NCBI GenBank assembly: GCA_900239685.1
Contig: OENT01000891.1
Coordinates: forward strand, 1-64,000
Source of the DNA: Rotaria macrura
Lineage: Eukaryota; Rotifera; Eurotatoria; Philodinida; Philodinidae
Length of the DNA stretch: 64,000 bases
Direction: 5' to 3'
This document shows, in pieces, positions 52,698 through 63,250 of the stretch. The notes under the pieces were generated by a model, which saw only the letters and a program-made list of their open reading frames with translations, made no database searches and had not been told where the DNA came from. The translations under genes were made by a program, and so were the position numbers. Positions within the stretch are counted from its first letter, which is position 1, and each line of letters opens with the position of its first letter.

Positions 52698-53430
52698 TTT
52701 GGGGATGAGAACAAGTTCTTCAAGAATTGCTCTGCTCCCTCTTTGCATATGGTGAATGAGCAAAAGGGATGCTGAATTATGTCGTGCTTCAGTCGAGAAT
52801 AGAAAAATCAGCCAAGAGGCATTAGTCCAAGAACTCTGATGAACCAACAAGAGAACATCTTCTCACAGATTATACATCACAATTCTGATCTCCAAGATGA
52901 TTCAAGGTTCATATTAAGAAGAAATCACTCGTTGAACAGATGTAATTATAATTCATGTTTCATTCTTTTTTAATTATAAATTTCCATGAATTGGTTTTCG
53001 TTTTTTTCCTCGGTGAGAAGTTCAACACTTACTGTTTAGTTTTAAAGACAGTGCATTTTAATTCTTAGAAGAACTTCTATAACGCATCAATAGCGCATTT
53101 AGTAACAACAGATCAACAATTATATGATTTAGAACAAGAACATTTAAAAAATGCTTATTTTCAGAAGTTTGTTTCATTCAAATATATTATTGAAGAAGAG
53201 AGAGAATGCTAGTGTCGGTTAAACCGTGTGGCTCCAGCGTTCCATCCCATTAGACAACAAAAACTAATGAACGAACAAAAATAATGTCAATGAATAGTAG
53301 GGCTATCGTAGAACAACAAACTTCTAAATGAAGAAATCAGGGAGATCCTCACTCTTCTGACCGGTTATCCTGGAAAACAAGTATAATCTACGAGAGACAT
53401 TCACTTGTTCTATTTTCAGTCTGTTTGTTA
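52698..53430. other. Unassigned
   Basis: A possible coding fragment at about 53095-53210 (+, TTDQQLYDLEQEHLKNAYFQ) could not be assigned. The rest is AT-rich. Confidence 0.35.
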
Positions 53431-53505
53431 CGAGGGTGTGGGTGTGAGTGTGGGTAGATGTTGCATCTTCAAGTTTAATGTGCTCATCCCACACCCACAC
53501 CCTCG
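53431..53505. repeat. Inverted telomere-like repeat
   Basis: CGAGGGTGTGGGTGTG at 53431-53446 and CACACCCACACCCTCG at 53490-53505 are exact inverted copies, separated by 43 bp that include a further GTGTGGG. The unit is TGTGGG-like. Confidence 0.75.
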
Positions 53506-54356
53506 TTTTCTTTTTCTTCGTCACTTTTTTGTGCTGCTGCTATTCTCTAATAAATCTTGATTGACTATAGTCAACAGTAACATTGAAAAGAAAACAAGTG
53601 GAGAAATTTTTAATCGAAATATTCATTTGATCCTGATAAATCTTTAAAAATATTCTACAGCAACTTATTCCTTCAAAACCTTTATTGTGTGAATCTTTGA
53701 CATAAATAACGGAGACAAAATTTATTCTTCACTTCTCTAAATTCTATTTACAACAAGCACAAGAATTGAAATTAACATTCAACTATTTTTGCGTAAGCTT
53801 CAAGCAATTCCATCATAGTGATATCGTTTTGGTGTAATGTGAAGAACAAATCTTTAGATCGCTAATCCTTTTTCATATTTTATGTATGGCTTCATTTTAC
53901 ATAACCAATCAATCGTAGACCAACAGCTCAGGCACAACTCTGCATTTGGCAACCATCACGCCCGCATTTTCTCGTGATATATTATTTTGGACATCTTACT
54001 GTGAACACATTCTTCAGAGAAATCTCCGTGTTCGATCTTTTATCAAATGACATCGTTGGCGGTACTTATGACGCTATCCACCCATGAGCGTTGACCGAAA
54101 ACCTTTCCGCAAGAACATTCTTTGCTTTAATGGTGAGGCCATATTTTCACTGTTTGCAGCCACATGCGCACCCTTTGCGATTGTGATTGATCGTTATGAT
54201 TGCAATCATATTTTCCCTCCTTTGACAGAATACAAGATTTCGCGATAAAGCAACATTCTATGTACTCCGCTGTTCAAGAAACGGTGTATTCCTATAAACA
54301 TATACGATCGTGCATAGTCAGAAAATGAATATGTCTTAAATCGAAATCTCTGCCAA
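53506..54356. other. 3' side of the LRR gene, no gene
   Basis: AT-rich. No coding frame recognised before the LRR stop codon at 54357. Confidence 0.45.
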
Positions 54357-56782
54357 TCACCATAACATTTTCAGAATTTTGTTGTCTTTTAGAAGTTCCA
54401 TCGCTTTTCGCCGTTCTTGTTCTTCGATGAGATTGGTCCAAAGCCTGACTGTGACGAGTGTCTGTAAGAACAGTAGGGACTAAGAGAACGAAAATGTTTA
54501 GTAAATAGTTTATTACCCTATTTTTTGTTAGCGCATTGACAAGATGCTTTGCACCTTGATTTCCTATTTGGTTATAGTCCAAAATGAGTTTGGTGAGTGT
54601 CTTTATATAAAGTGAACTTAAGTTTGACGAAAATATAGGTAGTAAAATATTTATTACTGCGTTGTATGTTAGAGCTTTGGCAATATGTTTTGCCCCATCA
54701 ACTCCAATATGATTATCTTGAAGATTGAGTGTTGTTAGTACCTATGTGATAGATGACAATTGATAATACAAAGATGACTTGTAGAGTATATACTACTGAA
54801 TTGTAGATTAGAGCATCGGCAATATACTGTACCCCTTGATCTCCTATATGATTACGTTCAAGATTGAGGGTCGTGAGTGTCTGTGTAAAAAGTGATGATT
54901 CATCAGACGAATACCAGTACTAAATCATGCCATACTTTATTGTTAGTAAGAGCATTAGCAAGATACTGCATCCCTAGGTCGCTGATTCCATTGTACCCCA
55001 GGTCGAGTTTGGTGAGCCCCTACGTACAGCATGAATGTTAATAAGACAAATATGTCTGGCAAATGGTGTACTACCCTATTGTTTATAAGAGCATGGGAAA
55101 GATGTTGTGTATCAATGGCTTCCATTGTGTTACTTTGAAGATTAAGCGTAGTGAGTGTCTATAGAAAAAATTCAGATTGATAATACGAGAACCAATAGTA
55201 AATAAAGTGTTACCATGTTTTGTGTTAAAGCATAGAAAAGATGATGTGCATCATCGGCTTTGATCCCATTATTTCTAAGATTGAGTGTAGTGAGTGTCTA
55301 TGAAAAAAACTTCAGATTAAAAAGACGAAAATCAACAGTCAATAACTTGTTACCATGTTTTGTGTTAAAGCATAAAAAAGATGATGTGCACCATCGGCTT
55401 TGATCCCATTATTTCTAAGATTGAGTGTAGTGAGTGCCTAGGTAGAAAGAGGATGTTGGATAAGGTGAGCATGTCTAGTAAATATGCGATTACGGTATTA
55501 TTCTTTAGACCATTAGAAAGATACTGTGTCCCTTTGTCTCCTATTCGATTAAATTCCAAATCGAGCATAGTAAGTGTCTGTGTGAGAACGAAATATTTAC
55601 GGGTATATTATCGATACTAGGTGTGTCATATTACTATTACTTCCACTTCCACTTACCAAGGTAACGGTAAGTGTTTTTATGATTGAAAAATATTATATTT
55701 AACGGTGTTCAGTAATTAGTTTACTCATCAATTACTTATTTTTACATGATAATCTTTATCACTTACCAGGTAAGTAGTAAGTGTTGTAACTTACCACTTA
55801 CTGGTAACAGTAATGGGAATATGACACTCCTAATCGATACTATATAGTATATTACTGCATTGGTAGCAAGAGCATTACCAAGATGTTGCGCACCTAGGTC
55901 TCGAATTCCGTTATGTCCAAGATCGAGTGTGATGAGTGTCTTCATTAAAATGAAAGATTGGTAAGAAGAAGATGATTGGTTTAACATGCATTACTTTATT
56001 GTTCGCTAAAGCGTTGGCAAGATGCTGCGCACCTACAATTTCAATGCCGTTACCTCTAAGATTAAGTATAGTGAGTGTCTATGAAAACATTGCAGATTGA
56101 CGAGACGAATATCAATAGTATATAGCATGCTACCGTGTTGTGTATTAGAACATTGCCAAGATGCTGCGCCCCTTGGACTCCGATTCCATTATCTCGAAGA
56201 TTGAGTGTAGTGAGTGTCTGTCCAAAAATCGATGATTATTGATACAATGAAAGGTAGTAGTAAAAAATTTATCCATTACGGTGTTAGTTCTGAGAACATC
56301 ACCAAGATGTTGTGCCCCTTCGGCTCCAATTAGATTATCTTGAAGGCAGAGTATTTTAAGGTTCTAGGTGAGAGGAGACTATTGATAGCGTGAACATAAA
56401 TACTAAATTGTTCATTACTGTGTACATGAGAGCATTCGAAAGACTCTGAGCCCCTTTGACTCTGATTTCATTATTTCTAAGATCGAGTGAAGTGACTGTC
56501 TGTGAGAAAATGGAAAATCGATATAACACAAGTTTGGAGGTAGACAGTAATTCCGTTACTTTGTTGTTTATTAAAACATTGGCAACATACTCTGCCCCTT
56601 CATTTCCTATTACATTATTTTGAACGTTGAGTGTGGTAAGTGCCTGTATAAGAAGTCAACATACACCAGAAGGAAATTAGTATTAAAGGCTATATCACTT
56701 TGGTGTCTGTGAGCATATTGGCAAGCTGCTGTACTGGTTGATTTTGGATTTGTTTCCAAGTGAGGTCTAATGTGGTGAGTGT
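54357..56782 (-). CDS. Leucine-rich-repeat protein (NLRC3/RNH1-type repeats), one repeat per exon
   Basis: Fifteen LRR exons run 5' to 3': 56782-56699, 56643-56560, 56499-56419, 56363-56280, 56217-56134, 56078-55995, 55939-55856, 55577-55494, 55437-55354, 55297-55214, 55158-55075, 55019-54936, 54880-54797, 54741-54658, 54600-54517. A terminal exon follows at 54461-54357 (ending LLKDNKILKMLW, stop). All introns are phase 0. Fourteen LRR exons are exactly 84 nt (28 residues) and one is 81 nt. Each fits TLTTLNLxxNxIGxxGAQxLxNAL, the ribonuclease-inhibitor/NLR class, which forms a curved protein-binding surface. Introns are mostly 50-60 bp, except one holding a 215-bp hAT MITE. The visible part codes for 453 residues. 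The first exon begins after an acceptor (CAACAG), so the 5' part is missing. No NACHT or other effector domain was found upstream to 58.8 kb. It could be an NLR-like immune gene or a free-standing LRR protein. Confidence 0.85.
55214..55437 (-). repeat. Recent tandem duplication of one LRR exon
   Basis: Exons 55297-55214 and 55437-55354 encode nearly the same repeat (LRNNGIKADDAHHLFYALTQ in one; the other differs by about two bases). The bases just downstream of each donor are also alike, so the duplicated unit includes intron sequence. It is clearly younger than the other repeats. Confidence 0.8.
55618..55832. mobile_element. hAT-type MITE with GTAAGTG repeats in LRR intron (215 bp)
   Basis: The left end TAGGTGTGTCATATTACTAT and right end ATGGGAATATGACACTCCTA are inverted repeats. 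The flanking 8-bp duplication is perfect: ATCGATAC at 55610-55617 and 55833-55840. The interior carries CACTTACC/GGTAAGTG units in both orientations. It sits wholly inside an intron of the LRR gene. The repeated GGTAAGTG unit resembles a splice donor. Confidence 0.9.
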
Positions 56783-58869
56783 CTGTTGAAAAAGTGCAAC
56801 TTGAGATATATGTGTAAAAGTTCAGTTTATTTTGTCTGCCTTAGGAAGGCAAGGAAGCAAGTTATTGCTCGTTTGGATTTCGATTCCAGGAGAGAGAATA
56901 AAGAATAGTCGAAGTAACCTAATATTCGGCTAATTTAGAATTCGTTTACCCAACAGAGCTAGAACAAAGATGATTGTAACTATACTCATGCCTTGAGACA
57001 TATACTTGGATTTCCTCACTTAATCACAAAACATCAATTTTGTCATCGAAGTGTTCATGCTAGAGATAAAATCTAGAATTTCACAGTATCGTACGAGATT
57101 TGACCTGCATTACTCGAGATATTACAAGGATTGTTCGGCATGTTACATGTATTGTCTATAATGCTTCAGGTCAAGATAGCGAGTGGAATTCAGAGAGTTC
57201 AGCATTATCCGTACGCATTATTAATCTTGAATCCTTTGGGTTTCTTGAAAATACGCTGAGACAATTGATTGGAACAGTGAATTGTATAGGATTAACTTTG
57301 ATATGCATCCCATATTACATCATTATCTCTTTCAAGTTTTATCATTCAAAAGCAATAGCGGTTTCACGGATAGTTAATATATTTGTTCAGATCATTGTAA
57401 ACAGGTGACTTATTTTAGCATGGCTAAGATAATTTATACCTTATTATATTGTATAGAACCCAAACATTTCTAGGAGACATTGGTTCTCGAATCTTCATAG
57501 AATACAATGTAAATAAATCTAAGTATGGAGTGACAAAGATATGTCTTGTGTCAAGTGTTGGATAACAGGTTTCTTGAAAAATACTAATAGTTATTTTTAT
57601 TATCTGAGAAACAAAACAAAGTATAATTATTTCGTTCATGACACATGTAGCTATGACAATCTCATGTTTCTTTCTTCTAATGAAAAATCTTAGCCAGCCA
57701 ATGATAGTCAAGCGAATGTTTGGAGGTTGGTGAAGAAAAAACCATTTCTATCTGCACGTACTGAACTCTTTTCAATTCTAGTGGTTCAATAGGAATGATC
57801 TTATTTTTGAGTTTTTAATGACTTCCAAAAAATATATTATGAAGTCACTTTTTCTGTAAGGTAAATCAAATGGATTCTCAGCAATAAAATGTTTGTAAAG
57901 TGAATTCGCTAACCATTGCAGTTGTAGATAAACTGCTGAAGCATATTTTATTCCCTCTCACTTCTCAACGTCTAAATTAACCATGTTGATTTCTAACAAA
58001 ACTCTTCAAAACGGTCAGACCTATAAGTGTCACCAGCTGTTAAAGCGAAATTAATGAATATTTTATTTCGCATGCACTTCCTCATTGATATTTCCCTTTT
58101 TAACAGTACATTAGCAAATCATCTTTTACGTTAATGAATAATTTTTTGCATGGGAAAAGAATAAAAACTCAATGAAGTAGACACAAGCAATTGGTTTCTA
58201 AAGCAAAATATCGAAAAGAAAAACAAGTTGATGAATTCGAGAGCTAGTAAATACGATATCACGAATGTCAAAACAGCAATAGTAGTTAAAAATAAAAACG
58301 AAATTGTATTGCCTCAACTTAATTTTTTGCTCTTGTTTATTAACATGTAGGACTTTTATGGAAAGATCCGTCGATTAAAAATACTTTTCTATATGATTTC
58401 GAACAAAATTTTTCTAGGAAGATGAGTGTCCATAGGAGTCACTACTAAATCAATGATAACACTTGTGCTCACTCATATTCACCTATAAACCACACCAATA
58501 GTAAGATTTCATGTCCTAACTGAAATCTGCATGTTACCTTACTCCCGTGTTACCTACTCGATCCACTGTTGTGTGTGACTTTGTAGCGCCTTTCCCATAT
58601 AGGGAATTCATAAGATCTGTAGGAGTATTCGATTAGGAAGACAGTTATGTGCACCAATGAATAAATAGAAATGAATCCTTTATGAGTTTTATATGCATGG
58701 CACAACATTTCCTCTCATTATGCTATTTTGCTTATACTTACACAAAAAACTACTTTTTCCTGTTCAAATTCAGTTAATAGATATTAAACTTAGTGAATAG
58801 CTATTCTGCTTTTTCGTAATTTGGATTAACGATATGGATTAACAAATAATGAAAATAAAATAAAGTACA
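56783..58869. other. Unassigned; possible membrane-protein fragment
   Basis: A + frame at 57100-57405 could splice (AACAG|GTGACT ... TATAG|AACCC) to 57457-57565, giving a hydrophobic segment (LTLICIPYYIIISFKFYHSK) and then TQTFLGDIGSRIFIEYNVNK. No family was recognised. The minus frame 57424-57711 is also hydrophobic. Neither is supported as a gene. Confidence 0.3.
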
Positions 58870-60136
58870 TTAAATAAAAAGCTATTAAATATACGTAAAT
58901 ATTCATACCATTCGATATGATACATGTCAAGTACCAGAACCAGAAGAAATGGAAAAAGTTGAAAACTCTCATGAGACGCTACGTTTAATAATACAGAATC
59001 AAGATTCAAATCATCTTTAAATGCAGTTAGTATTATTCTACAATATTCAGTGCCACAACGTTCAATCCAAAGTACTCGAAAGGACAATGATATTTCAAAA
59101 GAATCTACTACATTTACTGATATTGTTATTCCGCTTAAACTTCAAGCTCCATGTTTCAAATCAAAACTTTTTATTGTATGAGAATAATAACCAATTATTA
59201 ATATCTTCTAGCAAGGAACAATTTGATCTTCTGAATGGATGTGAGAATTGTTTTTTTTGAAGGCCCTTTTGCTGTACATAGTTGAAATGGTAGTTGAAAT
59301 TTTGCAGTTTAAATCATCGGTTGCTCCAAAGTTATTTGAACGGATTTATTCTATTCATGGCTTAGTTCGTGGGAAAACATGGTCAATAATATATACTCTC
59401 TACTACAGAATAAAAAACTAGTCGAATGTGAAAAATTATTTTGAGTAGTTCAACAGTATATTGACAGCAAACCAACATTTATAGTGATGGACTTCGAAAA
59501 GACGGTAGGATATGCCTTTGCTGTTCTACTTCCGTGATTTGAATAAATTCGTGGTTGTTTGTTTCATTGTAAACAGAGTATCTGCATGCAGAATGAAAAA
59601 TTTAGCCACATCAGTTGTGTTCCTAAACAAGCTGTACCGTTCTATTCATACATATTTTTATCATTTACAACTCTAAACTTTCAGATTTACGTATGGATTT
59701 TCAAGACTATGTTATCGGTAGCAAATTTCAAGAAACTGTAGAAGTTATCCTCTTTCTAGCGTGTCCACGTGGACCTGTTTTTCAAGAATTAACTTAGATT
59801 TACCTTGTACCAATAATGCTGTCTAGGGATGACACAACCCGTTTCATCTGAGAACTTATAACTAAATCGCTTAGCTATTTTACTATCACTGAATTTTTTT
59901 ATCTAGAATGCTGTTGGTAATAATTCAAGTCGTTTAGAATTTCTCAAAGACATCATAAGGAAAGAGAAAAATACAAATGTTGTCTCAATTAAAATGTTCG
60001 TTAGAATAGCAACACATACCAAACGGAAACAATATGAAAAAATTAGCGATCGAATAAAAGAGATGGTAAAAGATTACGACGTTGTTTCATGCGAAGACTA
60101 TGCCAAAATGGCCACATCAGTCTTTCATTTTTGAAT
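58870..60136 (+). mobile_element. Decayed Mutator-like (MULE) transposase
   Basis: Frames in + order reproduce the MULE transposase core. SSKEQFDLLNGCENCFFEGP at about 59205-59265 carries the first catalytic Asp region, with Glu where the family has Asp in DGTF. It continues as KLFERIYSIHGLVRGKTWSI (59320-59385), then FIVMDFEKTVGYAFAVLLP (about 59480-59535, the conserved DFE). GCLFHCKQSICMQ (about 59551) matches the GCxFHxxQ segment. A tail with KRKQYEKISDRIKEMVKDYD and EDYAKMATS ends in TGA near 60136; this resembles the C-terminal helical tail often seen in animal MULEs. At least four frameshifts or stops (59259, about 59405, about 59442, 59512) make it non-functional. Terminal repeats were not found. 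Confidence 0.8.
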
Positions 60137-61560
60137 ATTTAATTGACTAATTTTTTTTATTAAGTGTAAAATTTTATCTATTTGTTGTCTTCTTCTTATT
60201 TGTCTAATTCTATTTCTTCATGTATATTTCTTAAATAAATAATTATTCGCTAAGTTGAAGACCTATTGATTTAAATTCAAAATGAATGTTAAATATTTTA
60301 TTAATTTCTCATTAGTCGTTTGTTTCATATTTAAACTATGAGTTCTTGTCACTGAAAATTTCACCTTATATGCTTCAATACTGCTTTTCGATTACGATTC
60401 ACACAGTGAACGTAAAAGTGATCGATTGACATAACCATATATACGGCTTCAAGTTTGCATTCATGATACTTCTATTTTTTGATGATGAAATAGGAAAATA
60501 TAATTTTCCTGCGTGTAAGTCTGCTCTTATTTTGAAACGCCTGCAAGTTCTCATAGACTACTCTCAGAACAACAACTAACGTAGAAACTCTGACAAGATG
60601 ACACATTTATGATATGAAATTGAGAGTAGAATATCTTATGAAATACATCATATGGCAGAATGTGCTATGAAAAAACCGGTAAAATGCGTTGATTACTCCA
60701 GCCATCTAGTGATCAGTAGTATGCTATGCAGCTATCCACATAAACATCTACTGTGGAACAATACGGGTTTCAGTCCAAAAGCAATGTAGAATTGATAGTA
60801 GAGAGATTGGTTAAACTACCTGAGATCTGAAATAAAACGGTTTTAATACATACTTTCCACCATCTGTATTTCCCTAAGCTTGAAAATATGTACGCATATG
60901 AGAAGAAAAGTATAATCTAGATAACATTTTAATGTAAACCAATCATTTCATCGATCAATTAAGTCCCTCATCTTTTCTTTCATGGAACCCAAGTTATATC
61001 ACAGTGCGTTGAAAGATTACTATGAGAGCCTGAGTAAAAATGCATCGAAAGTCAGTTATTTTTCGTTTTTTTACCACCTTTGAATCAATTAGAGTTTCTC
61101 TATTTTAACTTCTAACACTTATGTGTAGCTTTTCTATGATATTGCTTCTTTCATTAATATTGAGGTTTCTCAAATTCAAGAAGTTTGTATTGCATAAAAT
61201 CTAGCTCGAGCTGCTCTAAAATCTTCAAGCCAATTCGTAGGAGACGCGTTTTTCTTTACCCATTTCCAGAAAGCGAAGCTAAGGTGTGCAAACGTTCAAT
61301 AATTTATAAGTTTGAATTAACTTTGATTTCGATTTGTAAAACCAAATGGGAGAAAAACGTTTGGTGACACTTCGAGAACTTGTTTGAATAGTATCAGTGA
61401 TTCATTTCTATTATGTAATGTTCATTATAGTCAAAATATTATCAAAGAAATTCTATTTTTCTGAAATGAAAACATGAATTAACCGAAACCATCATTTGGT
61501 GAATTGCATTATGCTTGGAAGAAGAACGACATCTGACCTTATGAGAAACATGAACTTTAC
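60137..61560. other. Unassigned
   Basis: AT-rich, with no frame or repeat that can be supported. Confidence 0.4.
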
Positions 61561-61788
61561 CTGATATCGATGATATGTATCGGTAATCGCATTCAGTCGT
61601 ATACACACATTACGAACTGAGAATAATATTGTGAATTCATCAAGTTTGTCCAGAATGCTATAGATGAGCTCAATAGGTAATGTCAGAAGAGACGAAGATT
61701 TAACTTCAAGCATCGATATCAATTTCTTTCGAAAACTAAGCTTTGGTAGACTCGATGAGTCTTGAAATATATACTTCTTTATCTTCAT
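61561..61788 (-). CDS. F-box domain exon (5' exon of an F-box protein)
   Basis: The ATG at 61788 opens 76 codons to a donor (CAG|GTAAAG at 61561/61560). Residues 30-70 form an F-box: SSLLTLPIELIYSILDKLDE then FSVRNVCIRLNAITDTYHRYQ, with the usual LPxELIxxILxxLD start. F-box proteins recruit substrates to SCF ubiquitin ligases through Skp1. Bdelloid genomes are rich in short F-box genes, often with a C-terminal repeat domain. No continuing exon with a substrate-binding domain was found down to 60.2 kb, so the gene is truncated or its 3' exons are unrecognisable. Confidence 0.7.
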
Positions 61789-62755
61789 GTTTTTATTGAC
61801 AATACTTTATCAACTTTCCTCATGGTTGTGCAATATGTTTTTCAACCTAAAGAAGCCAAGCCAGTGCACTAAACGTTGGGGTCAACAGATGGCACAGTAA
61901 GACGCTACCACGTAGGTAAAGTTATCACAGGATTCGATTATTTCCAGCACAGGTTCACTTTGAAGAAATGATGTTGATGTATGCCGCTATGCTTGCAGAG
62001 AATCAGAAATTGACACCGACATTCACAGTGTGATGTTTAGATATTTGCCAGAAAATACGAACGCAAAGTTGTTCTAACAGTTCTTTATTTTTTTCTATTA
62101 GTTGTCAGTACGTCTACTTTCTTTTTCTCTATTCATACACAGATGCATTAAAATAACGCTTGTTTGCCATTCATTGATATAACACGTATGAGTTTCTAGT
62201 TTGGAGGAAACGCACCACGTGTTCTTCACCTAACAAATATACAGCACTGCAAGTGAATCCCTTCATTTTCTTCATCCGATTCAAACGGTAAGAGATATTT
62301 TATAACTATGGGGCATGGCCAGCTAATGGTCTTGTTTCGACGCTGAGATTCAACCTTTTCACTTTTACTAAAGCAAAGATTAAAAATTCGTAATTTGACG
62401 TATTTTTTTGCGCTAATTACAAATCTGATATAGAAAACAAATTAAAGTTAAAATTTCATTATAAAAGTTTAAGTTGACAACCTGTTGGACTGTTTAACTG
62501 TATTTTTTGACTTAGCACTTCCGTTTAAAATTCGTGAAAGCTCTTCCACCGGATAGAGAATCGAATTTTCTTCAATGTGAGTATGTTTGGGTCATGTTCC
62601 GATGCAGAAAATACTTTTAACTTTAAAAAAATTTTAATTCTTATATTGTGTGCAATATTATACGCACTTAATCTGATGTTGAAACTTAATTTTTGGGGGA
62701 ATCTGGTTGAGGGAAATATCTATCTCTGTTGAATAAATACTAGATTTTTGACTTT
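61789..62755. other. Unassigned
   Basis: No supported gene. 62735-62775 resembles 63040-63085 in direct orientation (ACTAGATTTTTGACTTTCTT against ATTAGATTTTTCACTTCTTT). Confidence 0.4.
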
Positions 62756-62875
62756 CTTTGACTTCCGATAAATAAAAATAAAATAAAATATATATCCTCC
62801 AATCGAGAATCAAGCCCAAGCTAAGATAAGTGGTCAACCGGGCAAGTCCTCACACAATTGAGCAAACTTATTTAT
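62756..62875 (-). mobile_element. tRNA-derived SINE-like copy (minus)
   Basis: The minus-strand reading holds GCTCAATTGTGTGAGGACTT (A-box side), then GGCTTGATTCTCGATTGGAG (B-box-like) and a T-rich tail ending TTTATCGGAAGTCAAAGAAAG. It aligns along its whole length with the + copy at 63122-63250. No tRNA-like folding good enough for a functional tRNA is seen. Confidence 0.6.
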
Positions 62876-63121
62876 TTGAAAATGATATTTAAGCATCGAC
62901 AGTGCTTATTATCGACACAATGTATACGACATACATGCATATAGCGAAGATGATTGCAAACATATAAAGAGGATTGTAAATTTTTCTCCTCTTATCGAGA
63001 GTGAATATGTCTTCACGGATAGGAAAGGAGAATATGTAATTGATTTATACAATATTAGATTTTTCACTTCTTTCGACGCTCGATGGTTAAGTATGCTTTA
63101 CAAATAAAATATAATGTTTGC

Positions 63122-63250
63122 CGTGCTTCCATAGCTCAATGGTGTGATGACTGATCGAGTCAGCCAGTTATCATATACTGAGTTTGATTCACGATTGAGG
63201 GCATATATGTTTTCTTTTCTGTTTGTTTATTGGAAGTGAAGGAAAGTGTA
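63122..63250 (+). mobile_element. tRNA-derived SINE-like copy (plus)
   Basis: The head has an A box (TAGCTCAATGG, 63132-63142) and a B box (GTTTGATTC, 63182-63190) at tRNA-like spacing. It is closed by GTGCTTCC and GAGGGCAT, which pair only partly. A T-rich body follows, ending TTTATTGGAAGTGAAGGAAAG. It shares head and tail with the inverted copy about 250 bp upstream, which argues for a dispersed element rather than a lone tRNA gene. Confidence 0.6.

Noticed and set aside
54517-56782. Regularly spaced similar 80-90-bp units, superficially CRISPR-like
   Set aside because: The units encode LRRs, have GT-AG junctions and vary in sequence. The spacers are introns of unequal length.
57424-57711. 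Hydrophobic minus frame resembling a GPCR fragment
   Set aside because: No conserved receptor motif, and a + strand reading of the same DNA is equally plausible.
63122-63205. A functional tRNA gene
   Set aside because: A and B boxes are present, but the acceptor stem pairs poorly, no clear anticodon arm forms, and a second diverged copy shares a non-tRNA tail.
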